DNA of 64,000 bases from Bedellia somnulentella. Its lineage: Eukaryota > Arthropoda > Insecta > Lepidoptera > Bedelliidae. Under the pieces are notes generated by a model. The model was not told where the DNA came from and did no database searches. It saw only the letters and a program-made list of their open reading frames with translations. Where the stretch lies: NCBI GenBank assembly GCA_963576735.1, contig OY755183.1, forward strand, positions 18,185,213-18,249,212, in the 5' to 3' direction. Shown here piece by piece: positions 9,840 to 20,199 of this stretch. How positions within the stretch are numbered: position 1 is the first letter of the stretch; each line of letters begins with the position of its first letter. The position numbers were made by a program, and so were the translations under genes.

Positions 9840-10651
9840 ATTGGGGTAATGCTATTACAAACAACATATAATTAAACTATGTTTATCATTATACAATACA
9901 GCTGTATGTATCATCATCACCATCATCAGCCTATAAACGTCTACTGACAGATACAGCCCTTTCCATTTATCTCCGTTGCAACCGGTCCTGTCCTGTCCTC
10001 ATCCATCTTCCTGTAACTTTTACCAAGTCATCGATCCGACTTGTAGAAAGCCTTAATTTGAATAATTTTGTTTATGCAAACCTCATGTGGGGATTATTAC
10101 TGAAATAAAAATAAATAAAGGAAAGAAATTTCCACCTGTGTCGAAATTTTTCTTTCCTTTATTTATTCTTTATTTATTTGTGGGGAGCCTGCCCACACTG
10201 TGTCGTACAATACGAGGCCGCCACTCAGACTATTTGAACAACCTCGGTTCTTTTACGGATCTCCTGGTGTTGGATTCGATCACGCAGTGAAACTCAAAAT
10301 GTTACCCTCTCCATCGCTCTTTGGGCGACGCTAAGCCTTCCGATAAGAACCATTGTGAAACGCCCTACTTCATGACTCCTATTTATCCTAGAAGCAGGCA
10401 TCAACATTCAACCAATAAACGTCCCCTGTATAGGCCTCTTTAAAGATTTCCTCAACGACCAGTCTTGTATTATCATCTACTCATCAGATACTCATCTATC
10501 TTACTTTATTTTTTTACTAGTCATTGGTGCAAGTTATTCTCCGCAACTAGATTTTGTTTTTGGGTAACAATATCCTAAAAATATCGCTTTATAAGTCACC
10601 ATGATAAAAAAATGTCACGCCTGCAAACTGATTACAACATTTAAATTCCAG
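9840..10651. other. Intron with a tRNA-less hairpin repeat
   Basis: No exon is supported. At about 10082-10170 the CTCATGTGGGGATTATTACT arm, then AATAAAGGAAAGAAA, a residual CACCTGTGTCG, and TTTCTTTCCTTTATTTATTC form the same hairpin-arm structure as the repeat at 28873-29019, with almost all of the tRNA-like core deleted. Confidence 0.5.
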
Positions 10652-11114
10652 ACCCAAACAAAACGCTGATGATATTAGAAAACTGCGCCAACCCGCACCT
10701 CGGCTGCGCCATCATCCTCCGCGGGGAATCCATCTCAGAACTTTGCAGAGTCAAAAAAGTCGTTAAATTCATGTTACTAGCTTTCTACAACTGGAAACTA
10801 GAGAAATCATTCCTTGCTGACATCGGAGCTACCCTACCTGAACCGGGAATGAGTTTCGTCGACGAAGAACAAGTTGAAACAAAACCGACGGAAAAGAAAA
10901 CGGAAAGTTTAAAAGAACCAGATTCCGTGAAAGTAGAAACGGAAGATACGGCCAAGAAGTCGTTCAGGAAGACGGATAGTGATAAGAATCTCAGTTGCGG
11001 AGTTCCGATTAGAGATTTCAGTGATCCGTTGCGCGCGGAGCGGTCGTCTGTTGATGATGATGTGTTTTTGGCCAAAGATGAAACAGTATTGAAAGCTGAT
11101 GCGCATAATGAAAG
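10652..11114 (+). CDS. fab1: Fab1/PIKfyve exon 2 (end of CCT domain and acidic linker)
   Basis: The acceptor is AATTCCAG|ACCC and the donor GAAAG|GTATGT. The first codons give PNKTLMILENCANPHLGC, then RGESISEL and an FMLLAFYNWKLEKSFLAD block, matching the PIKfyve signature (KTLMFFEGC, HLGC, LRGG, ELxRVK, LExSFL) that closes the chaperonin-like domain. About 80 residues of charged, low-complexity linker rich in Glu, Lys and Thr follow. Phase 1 in, phase 2 out. It is the longest exon in the window. Confidence 0.95.
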
Positions 11115-11137
11115 GTATGTTGAAATTTGACGTTTGA

Positions 11138-12665
11138 AGTATAGGCTAGCGTGCTGTTTTAGAACAGTGAATAGAATAAAGAGCTGGCGCACAGTTAGCA
11201 CTTTGCATTGTTTATATAGTTCGGTAGTAGGGAAATAGAAAGGGCGCGCTGTAGCTACTTTAAGTAGCGCTCTTTGAGCTCGTTCCAGTTTTAACATAGT
11301 GGTTATGCCAGCACCTCCCCAAGATTTTATGCAATAAGTCAGTAAGGATTGACCAAGCGCTTGATAGATTTGTTTTATTAAAGCGTAGTCACATTCAAAA
11401 TTCAAAAAAAATAATAATTCAAAATTCATTTATTTACCATAAAAGTGCACAATACAACTAACAAATCTTTTAATATAATATTCGTTATGTTGCTGCAAAA
11501 TAACATTAGCATTGGTCTCCGCACTAGGCGAACCTGTATCGCGGAGGCCGGAATTTTTACTACGTCTAGAGGGCTTACAACGATTTATTTATAGAGATGA
11601 ATTATATTTACAATTAATGAATATATTCTTCCCAATTTTATGTTGATTTTTAAACTTATTACAAATATATTGATAGTGAAATTTTATACATTTACATTAA
11701 TATTTAGTATTTCAAATTAATTAGATAGTGTATTTAAATTTTAAAAAACAATATAAAACGAAAAAAAAGGATAAGATAAAGGTACATAATAACAAATAAT
11801 AATATTTTGAATAACTTAACATCATTGTGTCTCAACTTTTTAAATATTACTATAAGTTTTCTAATTCTATTACAGAGTGCATTAATATGGACCTTAAAAG
11901 TTAAAGTAACGTCGAGAGTAATTCCAAGATATTTGATGTTAATTGCTTTGGAGATAGTTGAGCATGGGCATGGTGCGCTATCAGTGCAAGTGCAGTTATG
12001 TGCATAAAGCGGGGTGTTAGCGAGTAATGGTGTAGAAGTGTTCCTTGCGAAAATCATATACATAGTTTTATCAGTGTTCAAGGACAGAAAATTATTAAAA
12101 AGCCAGTCATTCACAATACTAAAGCCAAATTGAGCGAATTTATAAGCTTCGTCTATTGTTTTTGCAGAAAAAAGTAAGGCTGTGTCATCTGTATATGAAA
12201 TTATGGTGCCGTTATTAAGTTGGAGATTACATAGCTCATTAATATAAATCAAAAATAGGCTGGGTCCTAAGATACTACCCTGAGGGACGCCATAGGGGTG
12301 GTTTTTTGAAAATGTGCTATAATTGTCTCCAATTTTTAGGCACTGAAGTCTATTACTAAGATAACTTTCAAATAATTTTAACTGAGTATCCCGAATGCCG
12401 ATATTTTCTAATTTTTGCAATAAAATTGGAATTGAAATTGTATCAAAGGCTTTTTTGAGGTCGAGAAAAATCCCTATAACATGCATACCTTTGTCCAAAT
12501 TTTGCACAATTTCATTTGTAAGGCAATGGACTGCTTCATCAGTAGATAACTTTTTACGGAAACCAAATTGACAACTTGAGAGAAAGGATATTTCATCTAA
12601 ATATTTTATTAACCTACTGTTCATATTATTTTTTCCAAAATTTTAGAGAAAGTGGGAAGAAGAGA
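11138..12665 (-). pseudogene. CR1/Jockey-group LINE, truncated and broken
   Basis: From 12665 downward the frame gives LPTFSKILEKIMNSRL, FGFRKKLSTDEAVH, FLDLKKAFDTIS, GVPQGSILGPSLF and SYTDDTALLF (catalytic Asp-Asp kept, first residue Thr instead of Ala). The frame fails near 11735. A non-homologous AT-rich block of about 300 bp (11430-11735) follows, then the C-terminal part (LLTYCIKSWGGAG, ERAQRALLKVATARPFYFPT, CKVLTVRQL) resumes from about 11405 to 11138, ending only about 25 bp after the exon donor at 11114. It is 5'-truncated and non-functional. Confidence 0.8.
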
Positions 12666-12669
12666 ATAT

Positions 12670-13027
12670 AAACAAGAATATAAACACAAAGCTCAAGTAG
12701 AATATTGATGTGAAACCTGTTACAAAACTACACCATAATAGTTTTATGGAATCAGCAAATATAAGCCAGCTAGTAAACCACACTGAGCACACATAAATAT
12801 TTTGTCTCTATGAATTGGAAGTTAATACGTTGTTACCACGATGTTAAATCTCGCTATTTATGTGAGATATCGTTACCTGTGCGAGTGAGTCCGTCGTATG
12901 GCACCACACCACCAGATGTTCATAATATAATTTTTGTTCTGTAATTTGTGTTTGCATTGTTAATTATATCCTTCATATTGTTCAAGATTTGTAATTCACA
13001 CAAATGATGATTTTTTCCCTTAATATT
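12670..13027. other. Intronic sequence without genes
   Basis: AT-rich sequence between the LINE relic and the left LTR. No coding signal or structured repeat recognised. The last bases, TATT at 13024-13027, may be the target-site duplication of the LTR element, since TATT also follows the right LTR at 17933-17936. Confidence 0.4.
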
Positions 13028-13292
13028 TATAATGATATTAGTTCAGATGAAATAAAGACGAAATTGTGTTTTCTGAAATAACAAAAAACAACATTTAAAG
13101 CCTTTACTTCTAATTAAATAATATTTTAACTATAACATTTTACAATGTTTTTCACGGTTTTCTAAAGATTCATATTCTAACTTTTTCCTTCTAAAATCTA
13201 TATCACGTCACACTGACAGCTAATAGTTTCATAGATAATAATGATTTCATACACACTAAGAAATAGGTAGTAAAGAGGTGATATCCTTTACA
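13028..13292 (-). repeat. 3' LTR of the Gypsy element
   Basis: In element orientation it begins TGTAAAGGATATC and ends near GATATCATTATA. It is identical to 17668-17932 over all 265 bp by direct reading. Confidence 0.9.
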
Positions 13293-13334
13293 TCTCCCAC
13301 CCTCGGAGAGAACAACATCGTGATGATTGTTCGT

Positions 13335-16007
13335 TCAAAAGCTATTCACTATTGGAGTTAACTTTGTGATATGGTATAAGTTTGACTCCGCCTTCTTATG
13401 TCCAACATCAACCTCGTAAATAGAATTTGAAATCCTTCTTAGGATTTTATATGGCCCAATCCTCAATTCATCCATTTTCTTCCTATTTAGCCGATTTCCA
13501 TTTTCTATAAATACTTTATCACCTACTCCAAATTTATAGTCTTCTCTTTTTAGATCGTATATTTTTTTATTATAGTTATGGGATTTTATTGAATTTTTTA
13601 ATGCTAGTTCTCTGTCTTTTTTTAGATCTTCTTCTGTACATCTTGATTTAAATTCCAGTGGCAAAATATCCATTTTCTCTCCTTCCAAAAGATATTTTGG
13701 AGTAAACTTAGTAACTGTATGTTCCGTTTCGTTGTATCTTTCTACACATTTTTGTGCAATAGTTGTCCATGCAGTTTTTTTGTCATTTTCATTTATTTTA
13801 CATCTTATCCTATTGGTTAAAGTTTGGTTCAGCCTTTCATTCAGACCATTCGAAAATGGCGCGTCCACAGCAGTAAATATCATTGTTATATTTTTCTTTT
13901 TTAAGAAGTCTTTAAATTCTTTGGAATTTATGCCAGGATATTGGTCTGTTAAAAGCATATCTATGTTATTGTCTTGCGTCACTTTTTCAACCAATTTGAT
14001 AAAATCATTGGAGCTCTGATTTTTTGATGTCAGAATGTATGCATATCGTGTAAAATGGTCAACCAAAAGATGTAAGTATTTTTTTGTAGATCTTGATCCT
14101 CCAAAGCCACCAATTGTGTCAATCGATACAATTTCGAAAGGACGTGTTGCTGGGCCTAAATGGGACATCAAACCAAATTTTGGATTCCTTCTTGATTTGT
14201 TTTTAATACAAATATCACATTCATCACACAGTTTCTTGATATTTGTGATGATATTCTTTGCTGTATAGAAAGGATTTATTTTATTTATCATTTGGGTTCT
14301 CCCAATATGGCAATAAAAGTAATGTACATTTTTAATTAGTGTTTTACTAAATGCTTCTGAAAGTACGATTTTTTTTCCTCTTTTATTCTTTTTGTAATAA
14401 ATATTATTTTCCAGTATAAATGATTTTGATTTTCCGTCTTGTATATATAGATTTGTTTCTTGGTCCTTTTTAATATCTTGCATGCTTATTAGGTTAACAA
14501 CTTTCAAAAAATCTTCAGTATTTTCATAATGTTCTAAGACTGGATTTCTACTTAAGCAATCCGCTTCTTGATTTGACTTACCTGGATTATATATTATCTT
14601 AAAATTGTATTGAGACAGATAATATGTCAAATCGCCCAGTTCCTCATCGGTTCTAGACTTGATGTTAAGATTTTCTAGTGGTTTATGATCTGAATATACT
14701 ATAAATTCTTTATTCATTAGCCAGTGTTGCCAATATTTTACAGCCTCTTTAATCGCCAAACATTCCAAATATATTGCCTTTTTTCTCTTTTGAGTGTCGG
14801 TCAATTTCTTTGAGAAATAAGCTACAGGCTTGTTTATTCCGTTTTCATCTTCCTGTTTTAACACTGCTCCCACGCCTTGAATGCTGGCATCAGTGTATAT
14901 TTTTATTGGTTGTTCTGGTTCAAATATTTTCAAAATTGGTTTTGAGCATAGTAAATCTTTTATTTTATCAAATGATTTTTGGCATTCTTTAGTCCATATA
15001 AATTTAACATCTTTACGTAACAAATTGTGTAATGGTTCCAGGATTATTGCATTGTGTGGTATAAATTTATGATAAAAATTTACTTTTCCCAGAAACTGAC
15101 GTATATTTTTCTTTGTTTCTGGAATGGGGAAATTCCTGACAGCTGTTAAATAATCTTTGAGAGGTGTAACCGAATTTTTTTTTATTATGTGTCCCAAATA
15201 CTTGGCATGATCCTTTGCAAAGGTACATTTAGAGAATTTCAGTCTAAATCCTTCTGTTAAGATTGCGTCTAGTAGTTTCGATATATGTGTTATGTGTTCT
15301 TCAAAACTTTTAGAAAAAACCAAAATATCGTCTATAAAATTCACTGCAAAATCTGAGAGATTATATTTTCTTATTATATTTCTCAATATTCTTTGGAAAA
15401 TAGCTGAAGCCGTCTTTAAACCAAATGGAAGACATGTCCACTGAAAATGGCCTTCTTGCGTGACGAAAGCTGTCTTATATCTATCTTGAATTCTCATGGG
15501 GATCGACCAAAATGCTGAATTTATATCAAAAGTGGAATAATACTCACAGTTAACCGTCTTTACCATCAAGTCTTCAATTAACGGGAATGGCTGTGATTGA
15601 GGGACAACTATTTTATTCAATTCTCGGAAATCGATACACAATCTTGATCTTTTCCCATCTTCTTTCTTGTATGCTAAGGTGACTGGTGCAGCAAAAGGGC
15701 TATATGATTCCTCAATTAAGTTTTTTTTTAATAGTTTTGATATTTGGTTCTCAATTTCTTTTCTATCATCAGTTGTGCATCTGTATGGACGTTTGTAGCA
15801 GTATCGATCTACTGTCAAGTCTATATGAGCTTCATAACCTCGTACTGTACCCACGTCATATTTGTCCTTGGCGAAAACTGATTTGTATTTGTCTATTAAT
15901 TTATCGATTACAGTTTGTTTACATATATCTAGATGGTTAACTTCAATTTCAAATTCATTCAAAGTAATATTTTCATTGAAATTAATTTCATATTCGTTTA
16001 AACTGTT
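13335..16007 (-). CDS. Gypsy pol: RT, RNase H and integrase
   Basis: The frame is open from the A-run slip site at 16006-16014 to the stop at 13335. RT motifs: IEESYSPFAAPV, CIDFRELNKIV, FDINSAFWSIP, LPFGLKTASAIF and the catalytic NFIDDILVFS. RNase H: IYTDASIQGVGAVL, LECLAIKEAV, VYSDHKPL and a GKSNQEADCLSR end. Integrase: an HHCC zinc module (HYFYCHIG through CDECDIC), catalytic Asp in SIDTIG and LLTDQYPG, Glu in SNGLNERLNQTL, then a GPY-type C-terminal module (RIGPYKILRR). No in-frame ATG opens it, as expected for a frameshift product. Confidence 0.93.
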   Translation of the reverse strand, partial: NSLNEYEINFNENITLNEFEIEVNHLDICKQTVIDKLIDKYKSVFAKDKYDVGTVRGYEAHIDLTVDRYCYKRPYRCTTDDRKEIENQISKLLKKNLIEESYSPFAAPVTLAYKKEDGKRSRLCIDFRELNKIVVPQSQPFPLIEDLMVKTVNCEYYSTFDINSAFWSIPMRIQDRYKTAFVTQEGHFQWTCLPFGLKTASAIFQRILRNIIRKYNLSDFAVNFIDDILVFSKSFEEHITHISKLLDAILTEGFRLKFSKCTFAKDHAKYLGHIIKKNSVTPLKDYLTAVRNFPIPETKKNIRQFLGKVNFYHKFIPHNAIILEPLHNLLRKDVKFIWTKECQKSFDKIKDLLCSKPILKIFEPEQPIKIYTDASIQGVGAVLKQEDENGINKPVAYFSKKLTDTQKRKKAIYLECLAIKEAVKYWQHWLMNKEFIVYSDHKPLENLNIKSRTDEELGDLTYYLSQYNFKIIYNPGKSNQEADCLSRNPVLEHYENTEDFLKVVNLISMQDIKKDQETNLYIQDGKSKSFILENNIYYKKNKRGKKIVLSEAFSKTLIKNVHYFYCHIGRTQMINKINPFYTAKNIITNIKKLCDECDICIKNKSRRNPKFGLMSHLGPATRPFEIVSIDTIGGFGGSRSTKKYLHLLVDHFTRYAYILTSKNQSSNDFIKLVEKVTQDNNIDMLLTDQYPGINSKEFKDFLKKKNITMIFTAVDAPFSNGLNERLNQTLTNRIRCKINENDKKTAWTTIAQKCVERYNETEHTVTKFTPKYLLEGEKMDILPLEFKSRCTEEDLKKDRELALKNSIKSHNYNKKIYDLKREDYKFGVGDKVFIENGNRLNRKKMDELRIGPYKILRRISNSIYEVDVGHKKAESNLYHITKLTPIVNSF

Positions 16008-16510
16008 TTTTTTTCTTCACATACATCAGAGTTTTTAGTCTCATTTTTTTTATTTTTGTCACCTAGTACATTAGGAATTTTGACATTTAAAATATCTGTT
16101 TCAGAGTATTTACTTTTGTTATCCGCTTCATTTTGGATTTTATTATCTCTAAATGAATTATTACATTGTATGATATTTAATTGTTCATCTTGCATTAATC
16201 TAAATTTCTTTATACAATCCAAACCAATTAGAAAATCATAGTTAAAATTTTCATTATCTATTACAAAAATATTCATTTCACTTTCAATGTCATATATTTT
16301 TATTTTTAATGTTACTATACCATTTGTTTTCTTCTCACCATTAATAGTTTTCAAGTTTACAGTTTGTTTCTTAAATGTATCTTCTTTTTTTTGTATTTTC
16401 AATAATTTTGAATTAATCAATGATACATTTGAACCAGAATCATAAATTGCTGTAACTTTTAATCTGTTATTTAATAATAACTCTATATTTATTAATGGTG
16501 ATACTTCAAG
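15998..16510 (-). CDS. Gypsy protease frame, reached by -1 frameshift from gag
   Basis: The frame is open from the slip site at 16510 to TAA at 15998-16000, about 170 codons. It contains the retropepsin active site AIYDSGSNVSLIN near the start and FLIGLDCIKKF downstream. It overlaps the end of gag by a few codons and ends at a nine-A run where a second -1 shift enters pol. Confidence 0.85.
   Translation of the reverse strand, partial: LEVSPLINIELLLNNRLKVTAIYDSGSNVSLINSKLLKIQKKEDTFKKQTVNLKTINGEKKTNGIVTLKIKIYDIESEMNIFVIDNENFNYDFLIGLDCIKKFRLMQDEQLNIIQCNNSFRDNKIQNEADNKSKYSETDILNVKIPNVLGDKNKKNETKNSDVCEEKKTV
16006..16014 (-). promoter_or_regulatory. Candidate -1 frameshift site, protease to pol
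   Basis: On the minus strand nine A residues follow GAAG. In the protease frame the codons read GAA AAA AAA ACA, so a slip on A AAA AAA moves into the pol frame, which is open from that point while the protease frame stops nine bases later. A downstream structure was not tested. Confidence 0.65.
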
Positions 16511-17634
16511 TTTTTTGGAATCTCTTCATTAAGTTCAACTTCTAATTCCGAGTTATTCACACTTTTCATTACATATTTCTGATTCGTCGTATTAAACCAA
16601 CAGTTTTCCTCAGGATGAAAACGTTTCCCTTTTTCCTTATTGATACAAATTTGGCATGGTTTCTTTTCTTCATTTTTTTTTGATTTTATGTCAGAGTGCA
16701 TGTAGTTTTTTTTTTCATATCTGTTTTTCTCAACAAGATGTTCTAATTTTCCTATCTCATTATAAAGATCTTCAGTTTGTTGTACCGCCTCTCTGTCAAT
16801 TTTGTCAATCAGGTAGTTAGGCAGGCCTGCGGCTATAAGGTCTATAAGAGTACCTGTATCAATCGTCTTCCTAACCTCTAATAATAACTTCTCTTTTTTC
16901 AATGCATATTCAAGTAATGAGCCTGATTTATATTTGAATCCAAGAGCATATCTAATTGGCGACCAACCTTTGTTTCCGAATGTTTCGCAGAAATTTTTTT
17001 CCCATCTAATCCACTCTGATTCAACTGTAAATTTTATTAACATACAACTGTACCAGTTTACACTTGAATATTCTAAAAATTGTTTTAAAATTTTAATTTT
17101 TTGTTTGTCTTCATCAATATGGAAACGTTCACATTCTCTGTTGAAGTCCTTAATCCATTGATGAGCGTTGGCATTTTTACCTGTGAATTTTTCAAGCGCA
17201 AAATCTTTTGCAATTTTTCCCAAATTTTGAATTTCAGATGTTCTTTGCTTTTCTTCAAGTAATGTCTCTAATATTTTTTCTAATGCTTTATTTGAACTCT
17301 CAGTTAATGGTTTTGAATCATTTATGTTTTCATTCATCTCTTCAAGGTAGATATCTTTAAACTGTATATTTTGTTCTTCATCTAAATATATCTTCGACAT
17401 CTCATCAGTTAAATTTATCCATATTTTCCTTGTTTGATGTCTTTTGTTCAATGTTTTTCTTATCTTGGCGTAGTGAGATGTATTTGTTATAAGTTGGTGT
17501 AAGTTTGCGGGTTGATACTCGGTCGGTATGCCAAAATTTTGGCCATCAGGTGTTCCTATAGAAGTTATGCAAATAATATTTGACTTTTCATCTCCCGCTG
17601 TTTTCACACAAAAATCAAACCTTAATTTCTCCAT
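16492..17634 (-). CDS. Gypsy gag
   Basis: A 380-aa ORF starting at ATG 17634, only 33 bases after the 5' LTR. It has a coiled, charged N-terminal region and a capsid-like middle (KFTGKNANAHQWIKDF, then an FLEYSSVNWY block). Near the C-terminus is a CQIC...FHPEENCWF zinc-knuckle-like motif with spacing CX2CX9HX4C, longer than the usual CX2CX4HX4C. It ends just past the slip site. Confidence 0.85.
   Translation of the reverse strand: MEKLRFDFCVKTAGDEKSNIICITSIGTPDGQNFGIPTEYQPANLHQLITNTSHYAKIRKTLNKRHQTRKIWINLTDEMSKIYLDEEQNIQFKDIYLEEMNENINDSKPLTESSNKALEKILETLLEEKQRTSEIQNLGKIAKDFALEKFTGKNANAHQWIKDFNRECERFHIDEDKQKIKILKQFLEYSSVNWYSCMLIKFTVESEWIRWEKNFCETFGNKGWSPIRYALGFKYKSGSLLEYALKKEKLLLEVRKTIDTGTLIDLIAAGLPNYLIDKIDREAVQQTEDLYNEIGKLEHLVEKNRYEKKNYMHSDIKSKKNEEKKPCQICINKEKGKRFHPEENCWFNTTNQKYVMKSVNNSELEVELNEEIPKNLKYHH
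16510..16516 (-). promoter_or_regulatory. Canonical -1 frameshift heptamer A AAA AAC, gag to protease
   Basis: On the minus strand the gag codons CCA AAA AAC contain the heptamer A AAA AAC in the correct X XXY YYZ phase. A -1 slip enters the frame CTT GAA GTA that leads directly to the protease DSG motif; gag itself terminates five codons later. This is the textbook arrangement for retroelement frameshifting. Confidence 0.85.
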
Positions 17635-17656
17635 ATTTGTTGTTTTTAATTGCGAA

Positions 17657-17668
17657 AAATGTTGTTTT
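17657..17668 (-). promoter_or_regulatory. Candidate self-complementary primer-binding site
   Basis: Directly inside the 5' LTR, AAATGTTGTTTT on the + strand is the exact complement, antiparallel, of AAAACAACATTT inside the LTR at 17725-17736 (12 of 12). Elements of the Tf1 type prime reverse transcription with the 5' end of their own RNA folded on such a site. No obvious tRNA 3'-end complement was recognised here. Confidence 0.5.
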
Positions 17669-17932
17669 ATAATGATATTAGTTCAGATGAAATAAAGACG
17701 AAATTGTGTTTTCTGAAATAACAAAAAACAACATTTAAAGCCTTTACTTCTAATTAAATAATATTTTAACTATAACATTTTACAATGTTTTTCACGGTTT
17801 TCTAAAGATTCATATTCTAACTTTTTCCTTCTAAAATCTATATCACGTCACACTGACAGCTAATAGTTTCATAGATAATAATGATTTCATACACACTAAG
17901 AAATAGGTAGTAAAGAGGTGATATCCTTTACA
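17668..17932 (-). repeat. 5' LTR of the Gypsy element
   Basis: Identical to the copy at 13028-13292. In element orientation an AAAATATTATTTA segment lies about 30 bases before the AAATGTTGTTTT that pairs with the region just inside the LTR, so that point could be the transcription start. Confidence 0.9.
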
Positions 17933-17997
17933 TATTTTTAGTTTATTCTGCTCATATTATTAATTAATCTTCCGCACAAAACCAAATTCCACCCCAG

Positions 17998-18199
17998 ATG
18001 GTCAGCGGACGACGTGGTGCTGTCCATCTCGCCCAACGACCGCACGCCGCCGCCGTTCCTGGCGACGGAGGCGGGCCGGAAGTGCGAGCTGCGGAAGTAC
18101 TTCCGGGACCCGCTGTTTCCGCCGCGCAACATGGCGCCCGCCACGCCCAAGTGCAAGCGGAAGTATAGTGAGGTTAAGCCGGCTGTTGTGGAGAAGAAG
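17998..18199 (+). CDS. fab1: Fab1/PIKfyve exon 3
   Basis: The acceptor is CACCCCAG|A and the donor AAGAAG|GTAGTT. It completes the split Arg codon of exon 2 (AG|A) and encodes WSADDVVLSISPN, TPPPFLATEAGRKCELRKYF and FPPRNM. The family has the same TPPxL...EG(K/R)xCxLRKYFP pattern after the CCT domain. Phase 0 out. The intact acceptor survives only 65 bp downstream of the antisense LTR element. Confidence 0.92.
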
Positions 18200-18218
18200 G
18201 TAGTTAATATCCTTATTA

Positions 18219-19460
18219 TCCTTATCTATACTAATATTATAAAGCTGAAGAGTTTGTTTGTTTGAACGCTAGGATCTCAGGAACTACCCGATCAAATTGA
18301 AAATTTCTTTTTGTGTTGGATAGTCCATTTATTGAGGAAGGTTTTAGGCTATATATCATCACGCTGCGACCAACAGGAGCAAACTATCAGCGCATAATGT
18401 TGCAAAAACGGGGATAATTATTCATACTAAGGCTTCCGTTGTGTGCGCTGCGTAAACGGTTTAAGTTACCCAAAAAAAATGTATTAAAGAATTATTTCTC
18501 TTTAAATGATCTAAAAAAATGCCTGCGACAGTATATGTCTAACTTTTAAGTTTTACTTACTATAACCATTTTTATGGTAAATAAATTTGGTCGAATTTAA
18601 TGCATAATTGCCATAATGTTTTACCAACATAATATTAATCTTTATCCAAATAAATATGTTGTTGATTGAGAGTATTTACTTGAGAACAAAATTGTCCTTG
18701 ACATCACTTAATTTAAATAAACATCTTAGAAGATAATACAATTTTAAAATTACTCCGTAACAAAATTCACACGCGTGCATGAAGCGCAAGACAAGACGCT
18801 GCGCTGGCCGGCGAGCGAGGTCACCTGCGCGAGAAGGCTATGTTTAAGCCTTATCCTATTAATGTTAAAAAATGTGAAAGTTTAGATGTTTGTGTGTTTG
18901 TAGCTAAATGAAGACTGATTAACAGAACGTATTTAAAATAAAACTTACAGGAAGCCAGATAATGATCCCAATTAACACAATAGGACACTTTTTATCCCAG
19001 AAAAATTAAGAGATCAATAAATTTTCTTAAAAAATGGTGAAACAGACTAACTGACTAAGAATCAATGCTCAGCCGAAACTACTATACTTATAAACTTAAA
19101 ATTTATAAGGTGAAAAAATTGTGAGGACACTATGAAAAACACCTTTTTTCTCATCCCATGACAGAGACCCTCAACAGGTCAGTTAAATATTTCAGTTTGA
19201 TGACGTTAAAGTCTACATTTTTGACAGTACGAAGTCTGTTGGGTCAGCTAGTTAATATTATAAATCGGAAAGTGAGTTTGTTTGTTTGTTTGTTCCGCTT
19301 TCACGCAGTAACTACTAAACCAATTGCTTTGAAATTTTGCAGACGCATAGATAGAAGTCCGGATTAAATAATAGGGTATTTTTTATCCCGAAGAAAAGTG
19401 ATATTCCCGAGGGAAAAAGTGGGAATGAGAAGTAATACTAGAGTTTAGATACAGCCATAG
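18219..19460 (+). repeat. Lepidopteran-type interspersed repeats, head-to-tail
   Basis: CTATACTAATATTATAAAGC followed by TGAAGAGTTTGTTTGTTTGA opens a repeat at about 18222. A second, TAATATTATAAATCGGAAAG then GTTTGTTTGTTTG, opens at about 19252. Both carry the FATTTGAAA-like and TTTTTATCCCG blocks seen in similar repeats at 24335 and 25090. They lack ORFs and may be Helitron-like or related non-autonomous elements. Class is uncertain. Confidence 0.5.
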
Positions 19461-20199
19461 TCCACCGACAAGTTTAATGAATGTGTAACTGATATCGCAT
19501 ACTTTATTGCATTTTGGCGTATAGAATCGTCTTATTTCAAATTCGATTATTCATTTGAATATACTATTAAAAATATATAATTTTAAGAATATTCTAATTG
19601 AGAGATACCGCAAGACTTATTTAATGAAATGTCAGCGAAAAGTCTATAGAATATCGATCAAGGTACTAAAAGCATATACGGTCCAGTTCACTAACTAATA
19701 TATTGTTATTAACTTTGTCAATAAAACGCTTTGATATTGTGATGTAGAATAATAGTATTCCACAATTTAAATGAGATACTACCATGTGTGGAACTTAGTC
19801 TGCTCATGTGTAGGCAAAAACTGACGATATTGGCCAAGATTAGAGGTCGCTACAGATTTAAGCATAAATAACATGTCAACAATCTCAAATAAAAGAACTA
19901 AAAATAAAACAATGATTATCATAGAATAGTCAAGTTAACAGAGACTGAATTCATTTTATTGGGCCATAACTTCCTAAGCAACAGGATCGTAAATGCTATG
20001 TATGAAGCGACCTCGAGTACGCGCATTCAGCAGAAGCAAACTTCACTTCATCTTTCTGTATCTCGGTATCAAAGTGTCAAACTTTACATTATGAGTACTA
20101 AATACTAGCATGTCAAATACATCTTTCTTTAGATTATTTTGTTGCATTTGCGTTTGTGATAATTTGTTGTTTTTTTTTCTTATGTAAGTTTGTAAGTCT
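19460..20199. other. Intronic sequence without genes
   Basis: AT-rich, no exon, ORF or structured repeat recognised. Confidence 0.4.

Larger units (their letters stand above)
13028..17932 (-). mobile_element. Ty3/Gypsy-type LTR retrotransposon, complete, antisense to Fab1
   Basis: Two LTRs of 265 bp (13028-13292 and 17668-17932) read identically, and TATT flanks both outer ends as a likely 4-bp target duplication. Between them are gag, protease and RT-RNaseH-integrase in that order on the minus strand, in three frames linked by -1 slippery sites. All catalytic motifs are present. Identical LTRs and open frames point to a very recent insertion. The right end stops 65 bp before the acceptor of the Fab1 exon at 17998. 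Confidence 0.93.

Noticed and set aside
10785..11429. 214-codon minus-strand ORF as one gene
   Set aside because: Its first half is the C-terminus of a LINE, and the rest is an antisense shadow of Fab1 exon 2.
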